Shown here: piece after piece, positions 51,895 to 62,375 of the stretch
Numbering within the stretch: the stretch's first letter is position 1
Layout of the letters: each line of letters starts with the position of its first letter
Position numbers and translations under genes: made by a program
Notes under the pieces: model-generated
What the model saw: only the letters and a program-made list of their open reading frames with translations
What the model was told of the DNA's origin: nothing
Databases searched by the model: none
DNA from: Oreocharis arfaki
Lineage: Eukaryota; Chordata; Aves; Passeriformes; Paramythiidae
Direction of reading: 5' to 3'
DNA: 64,000 nucleotides
Assembly: GCA_013398015.1 (NCBI GenBank)
Contig: VZRR01014243.1
Location: 310,001-374,000, forward strand

Positions 51895-51983
51895 CTCATC
51901 GATAATCCCCCGATGCCGCTGACCGCGGGCTAAGCGGCCCTTGGCCGGCTGCCTCGCCGCACCTGCAGCCGAAGCCCACCCCG

Positions 51984-52146
51984 NNNNNNNNNNNNNNNNN
52001 NNNNNNNNNNNNNNNNNNNNNNNNNNNNNNNNNNNNNNNNNNNNNNNNNNNNNNNNNNNNNNNNNNNNNNNNNNNNNNNNNNNNNNNNNNNNNNNNNNNN
52101 NNNNNNNNNNNNNNNNNNNNNNNNNNNNNNNNNNNNNNNNNNNNNN
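51984..52146. other. Assembly gap (163 N)
   Basis: Run of 163 undetermined bases inside a very GC-rich island, 39 bp upstream of the CPA6 start codon. Typical of under-sequenced GC-rich avian promoter DNA. Open frames drawn through it are meaningless. Confidence 0.99.
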
Positions 52147-52185
52147 GCTGTGACGGTGTCGGCGGTGACGGCGCGGCCCCGCACG

Positions 52186-52271
52186 ATGCCGCTCCGCGGG
52201 CTCCTGCCCCTTTGTCTGCTCTGCCTCCAGGCTGCGCTACCGCTCCGCGGCCACCGCGGCCGCTACGCCGG
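52186..52271 (+). CDS. CPA6: CPA6 exon 1: carboxypeptidase A6 signal peptide (partial)
   Basis: The ATG at 52186 (A at -3) opens 28 codons plus two bases, ending at a consensus donor (GG|GTAAGT). The peptide, MPLRGLLPLCLLCLQAALPL then RGHRGRYA, is a short leader followed by a hydrophobic leucine/cysteine core, as expected of a secretory signal. It ends in RYA-G, matching the end of mammalian CPA6 exon 1 (RYAG before the propeptide) with the same phase 2. In the known family, CPA6 is a secreted zinc M14 carboxypeptidase that binds extracellular matrix and removes bulky hydrophobic C-terminal residues; its propeptide and catalytic exons lie beyond this window. The location, head-to-head with PREX2, is the conserved gene order and is the strongest support. 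The upstream frame stays open to the gap, so the true start could be further 5'. The mammalian leader is about ten residues longer. Confidence 0.85.
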
Positions 52272-52700
52272 GTAAGTCCGCCCGCCGCCCCGCTCCGCCC
52301 GGGGCGCAGCGCCGCGGCCGCGCTCCCTCCGCTCCGCTGGCCAGAACCGGGTGGTGTCTGCGTGTTCGGGCGTCCCTCCCGCCGCCGACCTGGTCGTGGG
52401 CTTGTTTGCTGGCAGTTGTAGCGTGTAGTTCTTGAAAGAGGTGCTGCGGGTCTCTGCTAGCCAAAGGAAGGATGCTACATTGGGGAAAAGAAAAAAAAAG
52501 TTTGAGTGTCCTTGTGGAAAAGGAAATTGCGATTATACAGGGGGGAAATAATAGGTTTTGCGGCTCCACCGTGCTCTGAAATGAATGAAGATTTGTGTTT
52601 TCCTTTAGGTTACAATCGTACTGAAACTTTAAATTGTTTTTAAAAGTTGAACAGTGTGCGGTCATAATAGGGAATGCGTAAGAAGTTCAAGCAATAAGGG

Positions 52701-52746
52701 AAGCAAGTGAAGACTAAACTTCTACTGTAAGCAAGTGAAGACTAAA
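52701..52746 (+). repeat. Short tandem duplication, 28-bp period
   Basis: AAGCAAGTGAAGACTAAA occurs at 52701-52718 and again, unchanged, at 52729-52746. The exact identity suggests a recent duplication, possibly polymorphic. Confidence 0.85.
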
Positions 52747-53897
52747 ACTTTCACGTGTATTACAATCTAGACTTGGTTGTTTGTTTTTTTTTCCAGCGGT
52801 AGTTCAAATTTGTGTTAGAAAGGGAAAGATTGAACTAAGTAGCAGTAAAAGGTGAACTTGCCTCCAAAGTGTATGTTCTTTGCCTGGTTTGAAGACTTTG
52901 TTTTTAGTAAGTATATAAAATAATAGGTTTATGAGGCATATGCAAAGGCAGTCAAATATAGGAGCATTAGAAGGCAGTGGCGTATGTCAACATACAGTAT
53001 AAAATTCTTTCAAGGTGAACAGTAAATTCGTCAGGATAAGCACACCTCTCTGCAGAAATAAGAGCTGTATTATTCTTTTTATTTTGTTGGAGTAGCCAAG
53101 CCAGGCATAGAAATTCCCATACTAAAAGTTTAAAAAAAACATTCCCTAAGCTTCAAGGATTTGGTAATGTGATATGAATCCATTCACCCCTGGGTCACTA
53201 TTAGTGATAGAAAGTAGTTAAACACTTGACAGCTGTTTTGCCATCTCTGTTCAGTTCCTCGGGTCCCAGTATCTGTCTGCACTGCGAAATCAAACAGGCC
53301 ACCACAGTCAGGAGTCCTCCTGACAGTGCCAGAGAGCAGCAGGACAGAAAACTAAACGGTTCTTTAAAGCCAGGATCCCGCTGTGAGTTTTGTGCCACAG
53401 AACTGTTCTGTCTGGAGCCCATAGCACAGGCATGGTCTCCATGGTCTTGAATTTTTTTAAATTCAAGATAACATTCAGTTTATTTCCAGATGACATTGAG
53501 ATGAGTAACACGTTGTCAGTGCTGGTGCTTAACTTTTTCTGAATATTAATTACATGCGTTATCTACTAATTATTGTGTGAAATGTCAAAATACACATTTT
53601 TACTATCCTCTAGGTTTAAATGACATCATCAGCTATAATCAAGTTGGTTCAAATAGAATAATATGCATAAAAATTCAAATATTGTACCTGTGCTCATTTA
53701 TGTAACTCAACAATTTTGTTCGAAGTTTTAAAAATTATTTTCTTGTTTCAGAATTTCATTTTCCCAAGGTTACAGGTAGAAGACCCACCCAAGCTCTCCT
53801 TTGTTGATCCCTGTTTTAGAAGCTTTTGCACAGACTCTAGTCCAAAAAAAAGAGACTTCTCATCAGCTTCCAGAAGTTGGGCAAGAAAATCACTGCT

Positions 53898-53898
<1 letters not shown>

Positions 53899-53928
<30 letters not shown>
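53899..53928 (+). repeat. A30 homopolymer
   Basis: Uninterrupted run of 30 adenines in CPA6 intron 1. The preceding sequence is not recognised as a retroposed gene or SINE, so its origin is unclear. Confidence 0.95.
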
Positions 53929-53933
<5 letters not shown>

Positions 53934-55912
53934 AGTTAATTATAAAAACTCTTGGTCAATAGGTAATTGTAGTAGGGGGCCAAGATACATTTACAAGCCT
54001 TGCTGAAAACATGGTCAATATTTGAAACAGAAACCAGAATGTGTACCACATGTGTAACACAAACTGGAAAAACAAGCTAATATTTTTCCCACTCAACTAA
54101 TATTTTCCATTTCTACTATCCTGGCATTATTTGTGTCAGTAAAAGAAGATGGAAAGTTATTTTGAAATGGGATGAAGGTTTCTACAGAACTGTGATTATA
54201 TCTTGTCCGTCTGTCATCATCCCAGTGTCCTGGGCAGGACCATTTGATTTCTTCTTTGTGTGCCATTGATGAGAAGCAGTTGAGCAAGTATAGCCATTAC
54301 TACTGAGCTTGGCTGTCACTCAAGAGGAAAAACTTTTGATAGGTTTATTTTGAGAAAGCCAGTAAAGAGGTGAACAGTTTGCTAATGTTCACCATTAAAA
54401 GGGGTTGTCCCAACAAACTGACTTCTTTTTGTGCTAAGAAACATCTGTGAATCCTAGTCATTTCTATTGTGTCAGAAGCTGTACCATAAAGGGAAAAGGC
54501 ATGAGTATAATTAGGGCAAAAGAATGAGAGAAAAAAGAACCAAAAAAAAAGCAATGGAAACATTTCTCATAAACTTAGGTCAGCACTAGAAGGCACATGC
54601 AACTCTTTCGTTGAGGACTCAAGACAATTAACTGGTACTGCACGTGTTTCTCCAAACTGTATCAAGCAGGCCAGGTATGCCATATGGGCACATCTTTAAG
54701 TAAATGTATTCCAGGTACCTTTGGGAAGTCAGCATGTATTTGGGGAGTGTCAGCAAAGAGGAAGAAGCACTCATGCCCACAGAGCTCTTGGAAAGACTGA
54801 GGGACAGTTATATTTGCCTTTTGCCTCACACAATACTCAGAACTTCAACTTGCCTCTGTGCTCTTGTGCCTGGAGGAGCTCCAGAGGAGCTAGAAGTGTC
54901 TAGAAGACACTGCTAATCTGCCACCCAACAGCAAATTCAAAATTATACTCACACATATATTTTTCCTTCCTGCATTTGTATGTTTTGTCCGAAGGTTCCA
55001 GGGGAAGTGGATAAGTAAGTGGGAGACACACACACCCACCCATCAGGGTTTGGACAGAGTAGATGTGGAATTTTCAAGAGGATTTTTCAGGAGGCCATTA
55101 CCAGAAATTCAAACAGGGGAACAATGATAACCAAATGCATGGAAATGGTTGAAGTTCCTGGAATAACCAAGTGAACTAGAACTCTTCAGTGTCCAATAGA
55201 AACAATTTAGGTTCTAAGAGATGTCTACAAACTTTGGGTCACATGGACCCAGTAGATAAAGATCAGTTGCTCACTGTTTCTTCCAGTTACAGGAAGAAGA
55301 AGACATAAAATGAATCAAGTAGAACCTTTTGATAGTTTTACAGAGTAGGGTGCTGAAGCAGATGGAGTTTTGTGAGGGTTTTTTACCAAATGCAGCAATC
55401 TTCCTACTCTTGGAAATCCTATGAAGGAGATGACTTCCCATTAGCAGGTCAAGATTTCTTAGAATAGAAAATCTCTCTCATTTATTCTTTAAAAATCACT
55501 ACTATGATCTTTTTACTTCAGTTCATCTGCATCCACCTGTACATGGTGGCTCAGCCTGTTGCCTCTGATTTCTCCCTTACTTTTTGTTCTTCCAAAGCCT
55601 TTTCAGAAGCGTTCCTCATCTCACCTCTTCTCTCACTTGCAAATGACCAAGTGCAGGCAAAGGCTGAAATAACTTGTCCAGTTTTTCTCTAAGGTATTTG
55701 TTGCAAGATTTGAAGTCTTTTTAAATGTTGGATCAAGATGATAACTCCTCCAAAATGTTATTTCTCAATGGGTCGCAGTACTGCAGATAATTAGCATTTC
55801 TCTTGGTCAGATGAAGGCTATGGTACATGCTTACTGTGTAACAACCGCATAAAATAAACTGGGAGTCATGTGGAGGTGGATAGCAAAGAAACTGAGATCA
55901 GTAAGGAAATGT

Positions 55913-56141
55913 TCTGTAATCCAAGACATAATATGCTGTAGCTACTGGGATATGACATCTGGAAAATTGCATGAACCAACTGTTCATGTAGATGAGGACA
56001 GAGATCAAATCTGAGAGTGTTCAGCAAATTTCAGGTATTTTAATGCCCATCAATACCCCTACATACCATAACTAAGTACCTCTGATCCCACAGTACCTTA
56101 CACACAATGGCTGGCAATTGTTCTGTCTCATGGAAAAAACA
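55913..56141 (+). repeat. 229-bp repeated sequence, copy A
   Basis: Matches 59673-59901 at 226 of 229 positions, same orientation, offset exactly 3760 bp, no indels. The three differences are transitions, at 55955, 56016 and 56018. Homology stops abruptly at both ends. No coding potential: the minus-strand frame shared by both copies has no recognisable motif. It sits in unique-looking intron sequence without obvious flanking direct repeats, so it is the likelier source copy. Confidence 0.9.
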
Positions 56142-59100
56142 CATGGGAATGTGAGGAAAATGAGTTGCTGAGGGAATTGAGAAGTGGAAGGGAGCTCCTC
56201 CTGTGCTATTCCCTCTGAAGATTTTTTCCAAATGTTTTAATCAGGGACTAAAAGCACTGCTATGTAGAAAAAGTTCTTTCTCCCTGCTGCTCAGCTCTCC
56301 ATCCCCACCCCCAAGTCAAAGTAAAATGTCATGAATACAACCGGCAAAAAAAGCGTTTGGAAAGCACACCACCAGCATGAGCTGGAAGGTAATCATACTC
56401 ATTCAGATGAAAACCAAACTTAGTGCTTCTCTGGATGGTGTCAGGGAGCTTCTCAGAGGTGAAACGCTATGAGCTCTCCAGCAAAACCAATTTTAAGTAC
56501 CCTTTTTTTTCAAATAACCAGTAATTACGTAGTCAGAGCACCACTGATTCCTAAAACCAGCACAGATCAATGAAACCCCAACAGCTCTGGGACCGCTTTA
56601 CCTGTTCTTGTCCCAACACCGCAGCTATAATTATGTGTTTTCTCATTACCTGATATTCCCCCTGTACAACAACATTTATATTCTCCTATAGGAAAAAAAA
56701 ATACTGCCAAGTTTTGATTATTTTCCTCCTCTATGTCCAAGCATGATAAATTTACCTTTTAAAGCTTCTCTGCCCTCCTCATTATAAATGAGAAATACGA
56801 AGTGTTTCAGTTGCTCTTTCTTTCCCTCTTTTACTTTCTTTTTTAAAATAATTGGAACAACAGTACACATCCACACTACCTAGGTGAAGTGCATGCCAGG
56901 CAAGGAGGCTCCCAGTTTATTATGGCTGTGTCGAAACTGCAGATTCATGTTACCATGTGAGCCTGGTGCCCGTACTTATCCAAACTGGGACACCATTACC
57001 TGGTGTTGCAGCTTCTGACCTCTGCAGGTGGAAAAGATTGGGAAAAAAGCATGAGAAGTAAGTGAAGATATAAAAAATCAAGACGTGGGCAAAGCTTGCA
57101 CCCCTCCTTAGAAGCTCTGAACCTGTCCCAGGTTTCCTACCTTATATGCAACCTATGGCCTTTCAGTAACAAAGATTCTTTTGGAAGTGTAAGAGCAATT
57201 CCAGTAAACACTTTCACTTTCCTCGTTTTTAGAAGTGTGTATGTTACAAAAAGGAATATAGTCTATTATCAAAGAAAATTCATTTTCAGGGTTGAATCCA
57301 ACAATTATGTTCTGCAAAAAAAACTGGGACACATCTAAGACATACTTAGAAAAAGATACTTCTAAAAATAGGTAATTCACATATAAAATCTGCTAGACCT
57401 TCAGTCTAAAGCATCCCCTTTGAATACACCAGCTTCACTGTCTCATGAAACTAAGCAGGCCGAGAAATACAATTCCAGAGCTTCTGGAAGTAGTTGCAGT
57501 GGACTCCAAAGCTCCCACTTCTACACTATACTCACTTCCAGATGCTGCTCCTGTGAGTTCACACTCATAGACTTCTTAAAATGAAGTTCTCAAATCTGAA
57601 TGTTTTCTACAGGACTTAACAAGCACTTAACAGGGGACAGACACTATATAAATTACATACACTGATTTTGGTTTTTTATTCAAGAAAAAAGGAATCTAAA
57701 ATATGTGAGCAATTCACATAAAAGACAGTGGAACCTATTTTTAGTCCAGAAGGAAAGTCACAGTTCTGAAAGGTGTAAATTTGAAAAAGGGAGGCTAAAA
57801 ATCAGCTTTTCTTGAACACATTGTTGATATTTTAGAGGGAACCCTTAGTTTCATACACTGAAAGGACTGCATAGGACTGTATCCCACACTGCACAATAAA
57901 CAGCATCCCAAAGTCTCGTCACCCAAAACTAGTATCTGTAAAAATGTCATTCATATGTCTGAAATGGCCTTACATGGTCAAAATGCTGTAGGAAACATTT
58001 ATTGCTGTATCCAGTTGAAGGTGAATGGACACCATCAATCATCTCTCACTATCTCCTGGAGGTAAACTCTGTCATCTCTGTTTTGCGGAATGGCTCTTCA
58101 CTTATGTTTTCTCCTTAATTTTTCTTCTGAATACATAACAGGAACTGTAGTCCCTCTTCTGTGGTAGAACATAGTATTTAAATAGGCACTGTGTGCATAA
58201 TATTCAGGCAAAAGTCAAGAAATAAGCAGTTACATTGGTCGTATATTGGGCATCTCTTCAGTCCTCCGGCAAGCAGAACCTGCTGTGAGCATGCATATAG
58301 CTCCAAAAACTGAGAATAGCAGTGTAGGTCAGCAGTCAGTACTTTTACTGCTCAGGCAATATGATTTGTTTTGCTGTCAGGCAGGAGGTTAAAAGAATTT
58401 TTCTCGATACGAAATAAAACCAAAAATAATTTGAAATAAACAACAATGTCACTGTCCCCTGTCCACCTGCCTTACATATTTATGTTATCAGTATTGTTTT
58501 TCATGCAGAAAACAAGTGAAACCCCTCCGTTCTATTTTTGACAAGCAGGTTTAGTTGGAAAATGAGAACCAATAATTACAGTTATACATTAAACCTCTCT
58601 CTGAAAACTCAGCTGTGGGTAAAACAGGAGTTTTGCTGATCTCAGATTTGCAGGAACAAATCCACAGTCAGCAAAATTCCGGAGACAATTAAGCCCAATT
58701 CTAATTTTTTTCAGTTAATTATTATTCTGATTTAAAAGCTTCGTTCACATGACTGTACATAGTGGGTACAAAGCTATTGTTCTGATTTGATGTTGATGTT
58801 ACAGCAAAATGTGCATGAATTTCAAGGGTGGTAGTAGTTTGCACCTGGGTATATCAGATCAGAATCAGACCTTAAACAAACGGTGATTTTCAGGAAAATA
58901 CCTGCAAAGAAAGCTCCAAAACTGCAAGGCAGTAGGCAAGCCAAAGTAGCTGCACCAAAAAATATGCTCAGACCAACGAATGGATGGGGACAATAAATTC
59001 CATTTTTTCTATTATTTTTCACCTTGAACTTGCCAGATGAGGAGGATGGGATGGAAGCTGGAACCCAACAGTGGACGGGGAGCATGAACCCTTTCCTTCT

Positions 59101-59672
59101 GTGTCTGCCTGTGTAGGCTGAATGCTCTGGAGAACAATGCTCTGCTGAGCCTCTCCTTCCTCTGGGGAACAATGGGACTTAAAGTGTATTTATTTAAAGA
59201 GAATCCACACCATCAAGTTACCAGACAAAACAATACACAGAACAGCATTTTCTGAAAAGAAGATGTTCTAGATTGCTTAAATATAGTCACAGAAAAAAGT
59301 AGATGCATCTTATCAAATAAAAACAGTTTTTCTTTTCTTTATATTCTGCACCTCAGTTAAGGCTGTGATTGGGAGGAGAAAATGAGTTTGTGGGGGCTTT
59401 ATTACAGTAAAATATTTCTAAGAAAAACTTACTATTTCTTTTATCATTTCACATATCTTCAGAACAGTAATGATACCATTAGCAGCACCTCATGGTTGAC
59501 TCAGGGATAAAAAAATAAACTCTTTTTAGTTGAGATTAAAAATAAATTCTGGGTGTTCACAGGCCAGAAAGCCAGTCATATCCTGGGCTGCACCAATAGA
59601 AGTATGGCCAGCAGGTCAAGGGAGGTGATTCTGCTCATCTGCTCCAGTCTCATGAGACCCCACCTGGAGTGC

Positions 59673-59901
59673 TCTGTAATCCAAGACATAATATGCTGTA
59701 GCTACTGGGATATGGCATCTGGAAAATTGCATGAACCAACTGTTCATGTAGATGAGGACAGAGATCAAATCTGAGGGCGTTCAGCAAATTTCAGGTATTT
59801 TAATGCCCATCAATACCCCTACATACCATAACTAAGTACCTCTGATCCCACAGTACCTTACACACAATGGCTGGCAATTGTTCTGTCTCATGGAAAAAAC
59901 A
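59673..59901 (+). repeat. 229-bp repeated sequence, copy B (inserted in CR1)
   Basis: Near-identical to 55913-56141 and lying inside a CR1 element, so it arrived after that CR1. Short direct repeats sit at the junctions: TGCTC at 59670-59674 and 59905-59909, or alternatively AGTGC at 59668-59672 and about 59911-59915. Which one, if either, is a target-site duplication cannot be decided by eye. The right end is A-rich (GGAAAAAACA). Confidence 0.9.
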
Positions 59902-60252
59902 TGATGCTCCAGTGCATCCAGCTCTGGAGACCCCAACATAAGAAGGACATGGACCTGTTGGAGCAAGTCCAGAGGAGAGTAATGAAAAATAGATCCTCTT
60001 CTGTGAGGAAAGGCTGTGAGAGTTGGGGTTGTTCAGCCTGGAGAAGACTCCAGGGAAACCTCCTTGCCACCTCTCAGTACTTATAGGGAGCTCGTAAGAA
60101 AGATGGGACAAACTTTTTAGCAGGGCGTGTAGCGATAGGACAATGGGTAATGGTTTTAAGCTAAAAGAGGGTTGATTTAGACTAGATAGATGAAAGAAAT
60201 CTTCTACAATGAGAATACTGAAACCCTGTAACAGTGTACTGGAACAGCTCTG

Positions 60253-60328
60253 GTTACCCAGGGCTCCATCCAACCTGACCTTGAAGGTTTCCAGGGATGG
60301 ATCATCTACCACCTCTCTGGGCAACCTG
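60253..60328 (-). repeat. Inverted ~76-bp segment inside the CR1 copy
   Basis: On the minus strand this block reads CAGGTTGCCCAGAGAGGTGG ... CCATCCCTGGAAACCTTCAA ... CAGGTTGGATGGAGCCCTGG, which is CR1 sense sequence. The flanking CR1 is in plus sense on both sides. CR1 normally carries CAGGTTGCCC and GGGCAACCTG at these two boundaries, an inverted-repeat pair that could have mediated the flip. Confidence 0.75.
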
Positions 60329-62138
60329 AACTAGTGAAAGATGTCCCTCTGGGGGCATTGCTGTAGATGGCTTTTAAAGGCTCCTTCCAACCCAAACTAT
60401 TCTGAATTACTTTAGCAGGCCTGATTGAAAAACGCTTTGGTACTCCTACCAAGATTACCACCAGATGCTACTCCGAGACTGCAGTGCAGTCATACAGCCA
60501 AACCTGCTAACCCACGCTAGTGGCCACCTGCTGCCAGGGCAGTCAGTTGTGCTTTTGCTCTTCCAGACGCGCAGCCTCTGCTCAGGGACTGGCACTTCTC
60601 TACCTACAGAAAGACAATTCCAGGAGCATAGAGAGTGAAAAAACCCCACTTCTTTTTTTTTCTCCCAGGGCTAACTGACACCTTATCAGGTTGTGATAAG
60701 GCTGCTGCAGAGCCTCTGTGTTTGTGTTGGCACAGGGAAGGGGCAGGAGTGGCTGTTTCTTTGATACCTGCCTGTGTACCTTCAGCCCATTAGTCTCCCT
60801 GTGCTCTGGGGATGGTTGTCTGAAACCAGTTAATTCCAGATGTGTATTCCAAGGAGCACACCGTGGGTTTACCTCAGCAGAATTTGGCTTCTTGAGCAGT
60901 CCCAGCTGCCAGATTCCTCTCCAGACCAATGTCAATGGAACGATCACAAATGAGTGTTTCAGACTCAAAGAAAGAATAGTAGGATGCTTATTTTCAGATA
61001 AGTACTTTCCTGAAAGTGAAAAACCAAAGAAAAATTTAACCTTGGTACTAACGATCATCCTGCGGGTTTTTCAAGCAAAGGAACTTCATTATGCTTAGTG
61101 TCTGAAGAAGCTGTAAGTCCCTTACATAATGAACAAGACTGATGTGATAGGGCCTACAGAAAAAATAGCCTCCATTTATTAAATAGATTGGTGTTAGGCA
61201 AACAGTAGCTATTACAAGAAAGCATGGAAGACATTTAATTAAGTAAATTTTATTAAGAGCTCTGTCTTTTTTGTCACAGCACAGTTTCATATTTTCAGGG
61301 AAATAAACCTTGGGTTCACTTGAACTATATAGCACAGGCCAAAAACACTCTTTGCTCAAAATTTACACCAAATAACAGGAGTCACCATGCAAGCACAATG
61401 CCAAGTCTGGGCTGGTAAGCCAGATCTCTCTGAAGAATGAGCTTGTGTCCTTGCCAGCAACACACAGTGTAAACATACCCAGAGGCACAAAGACTGTACA
61501 GCGTGTCCTTACCCTGCTCCCTTACAACAGGCTGGATCCCTGATCCATCTGCCTGTGGTAGCAACAATGGTAAAAAATGTAAATGGAGATCATTAATACA
61601 ACATAAAATTTAAGTAATTTGCTTTTCTTTGTGAAAAATCAAATAGTTTCACCTTCAGTTTGTTCAGCTGAGGTTTTTTTTTTATTTTGCCTTTACCAGA
61701 AGCAGCTCTTTTAGTTTTGAAATAGTCAATCATGTAGTCATGTTTTGATATGGCCAAAAAAAAGGCTTCAGAGAAAATCAAAGCATTTGTGTATAAAGGG
61801 TAAAATCTTTTGTATTCACTATCCAGCCGCATAAAAATAATTGCTGATGTAGTTTCTGAGGCCTTGCTTAGAATATCAACTTCAGTGAGATATGTAATTA
61901 TACAGGTTTTGATCACTACTGTGATGTTTTTTTCTGTTCAACACTAAGTTGTCCTGAGAGAGAGTAGCGGTTCTCCCTCCAAAGCAGCTGCAAGGAGTGG
62001 GAAACACAGGAACAGAGGGCTCCTGTGTCCAGACAGGTCTTGTGAGGAACCCTGTCTGCTTGCCGTGGGCTCTGCAGTGTCTGAGCACATTTGGTATATC
62101 ATATCTCTCAGAGGCCTCAGGCAAAGGAACATCATCTG

Positions 62139-62375
62139 GTCATAGAATCATAGAAGCGTAGAATTGTTGAGTTTATAAACGGCCTTGAAGATCACTGAGC
62201 CCAACTGGTAACCTAACACAGCAGAGTCCACTATTGAACCATGTTCCTAAGCACCACATCCATATGTCTTTTAAAGACCCCCAAGAATGGTTGAGAATGG
62301 TGACTCAACCACTTCCCTGGACAGCCTGTTCCAATGCTTGACAACTCTCTCAGTGAAGAAATTTTTTTATCAATC
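62139..62375 (-). repeat. CR1 LINE 3' end, minus orientation
   Basis: Opens with the reversed terminal repeats 'tcatagaatcatagaagcgt', then 'ggccttgaagatcactgagc', 'ccatatgtcttttaaagacc', 'ccacttccctggacagcctg' and 'ttccaatgcttgacaactct'. It belongs to the same subfamily style as the copy at 3.7 kb. The end at about 62375 is approximate. Confidence 0.88.

Larger units (their letters stand above)
51895..52400 (+). promoter_or_regulatory. CPA6: CPA6 CpG-island promoter region, interrupted by a gap
   Basis: CpG density rises abruptly near 51900 (CCCCCGATGCCGCTGACCGC-type sequence) and stays high through exon 1 to about 52400, apart from the unsequenced run of N. No TATA box is visible in the readable part. 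Any core promoter element within about 200 bp of the start codon would lie in the gap. Confidence 0.7.
59560..60410 (+). repeat. CR1 LINE, plus orientation, split by an insertion and internally inverted
   Basis: The left part (59560-59672) holds a decayed ORF2 C-terminus, with 'atggccagcaggtcaaggga' and 'gagaccccacctggagtgct'. CR1 resumes after the inserted sequence with 'tgcatccagctctggagacc', 'agaaggacatggacctgttg', 'gttcagcctggagaagactc' and 'agcgataggacaatgggtaa', and ends 'ctccttccaacccaaactat' TCTG. Within it, about 60253-60328 is in the opposite orientation. Removing the insert and flipping that block gives a normal CR1 order. Confidence 0.85.

Noticed and set aside
51930..52184. Open frames on both strands through 51984-52146
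   Set aside because: They run through undetermined bases and have no meaning.
53307..53324. 18-bp palindrome (GTCAGGAG-TC-CTCCTGAC)
   Set aside because: Perfect but isolated, and of a length expected a few times by chance in a window this size; no context supports a function.
59800..60324. 174-codon minus-strand frame that looks like a gene
   Set aside because: It is a chance fusion of the inverted CR1 block (PREVVDDPSLETFKVRLDGA), antisense CR1 and the inserted 229-bp copy.
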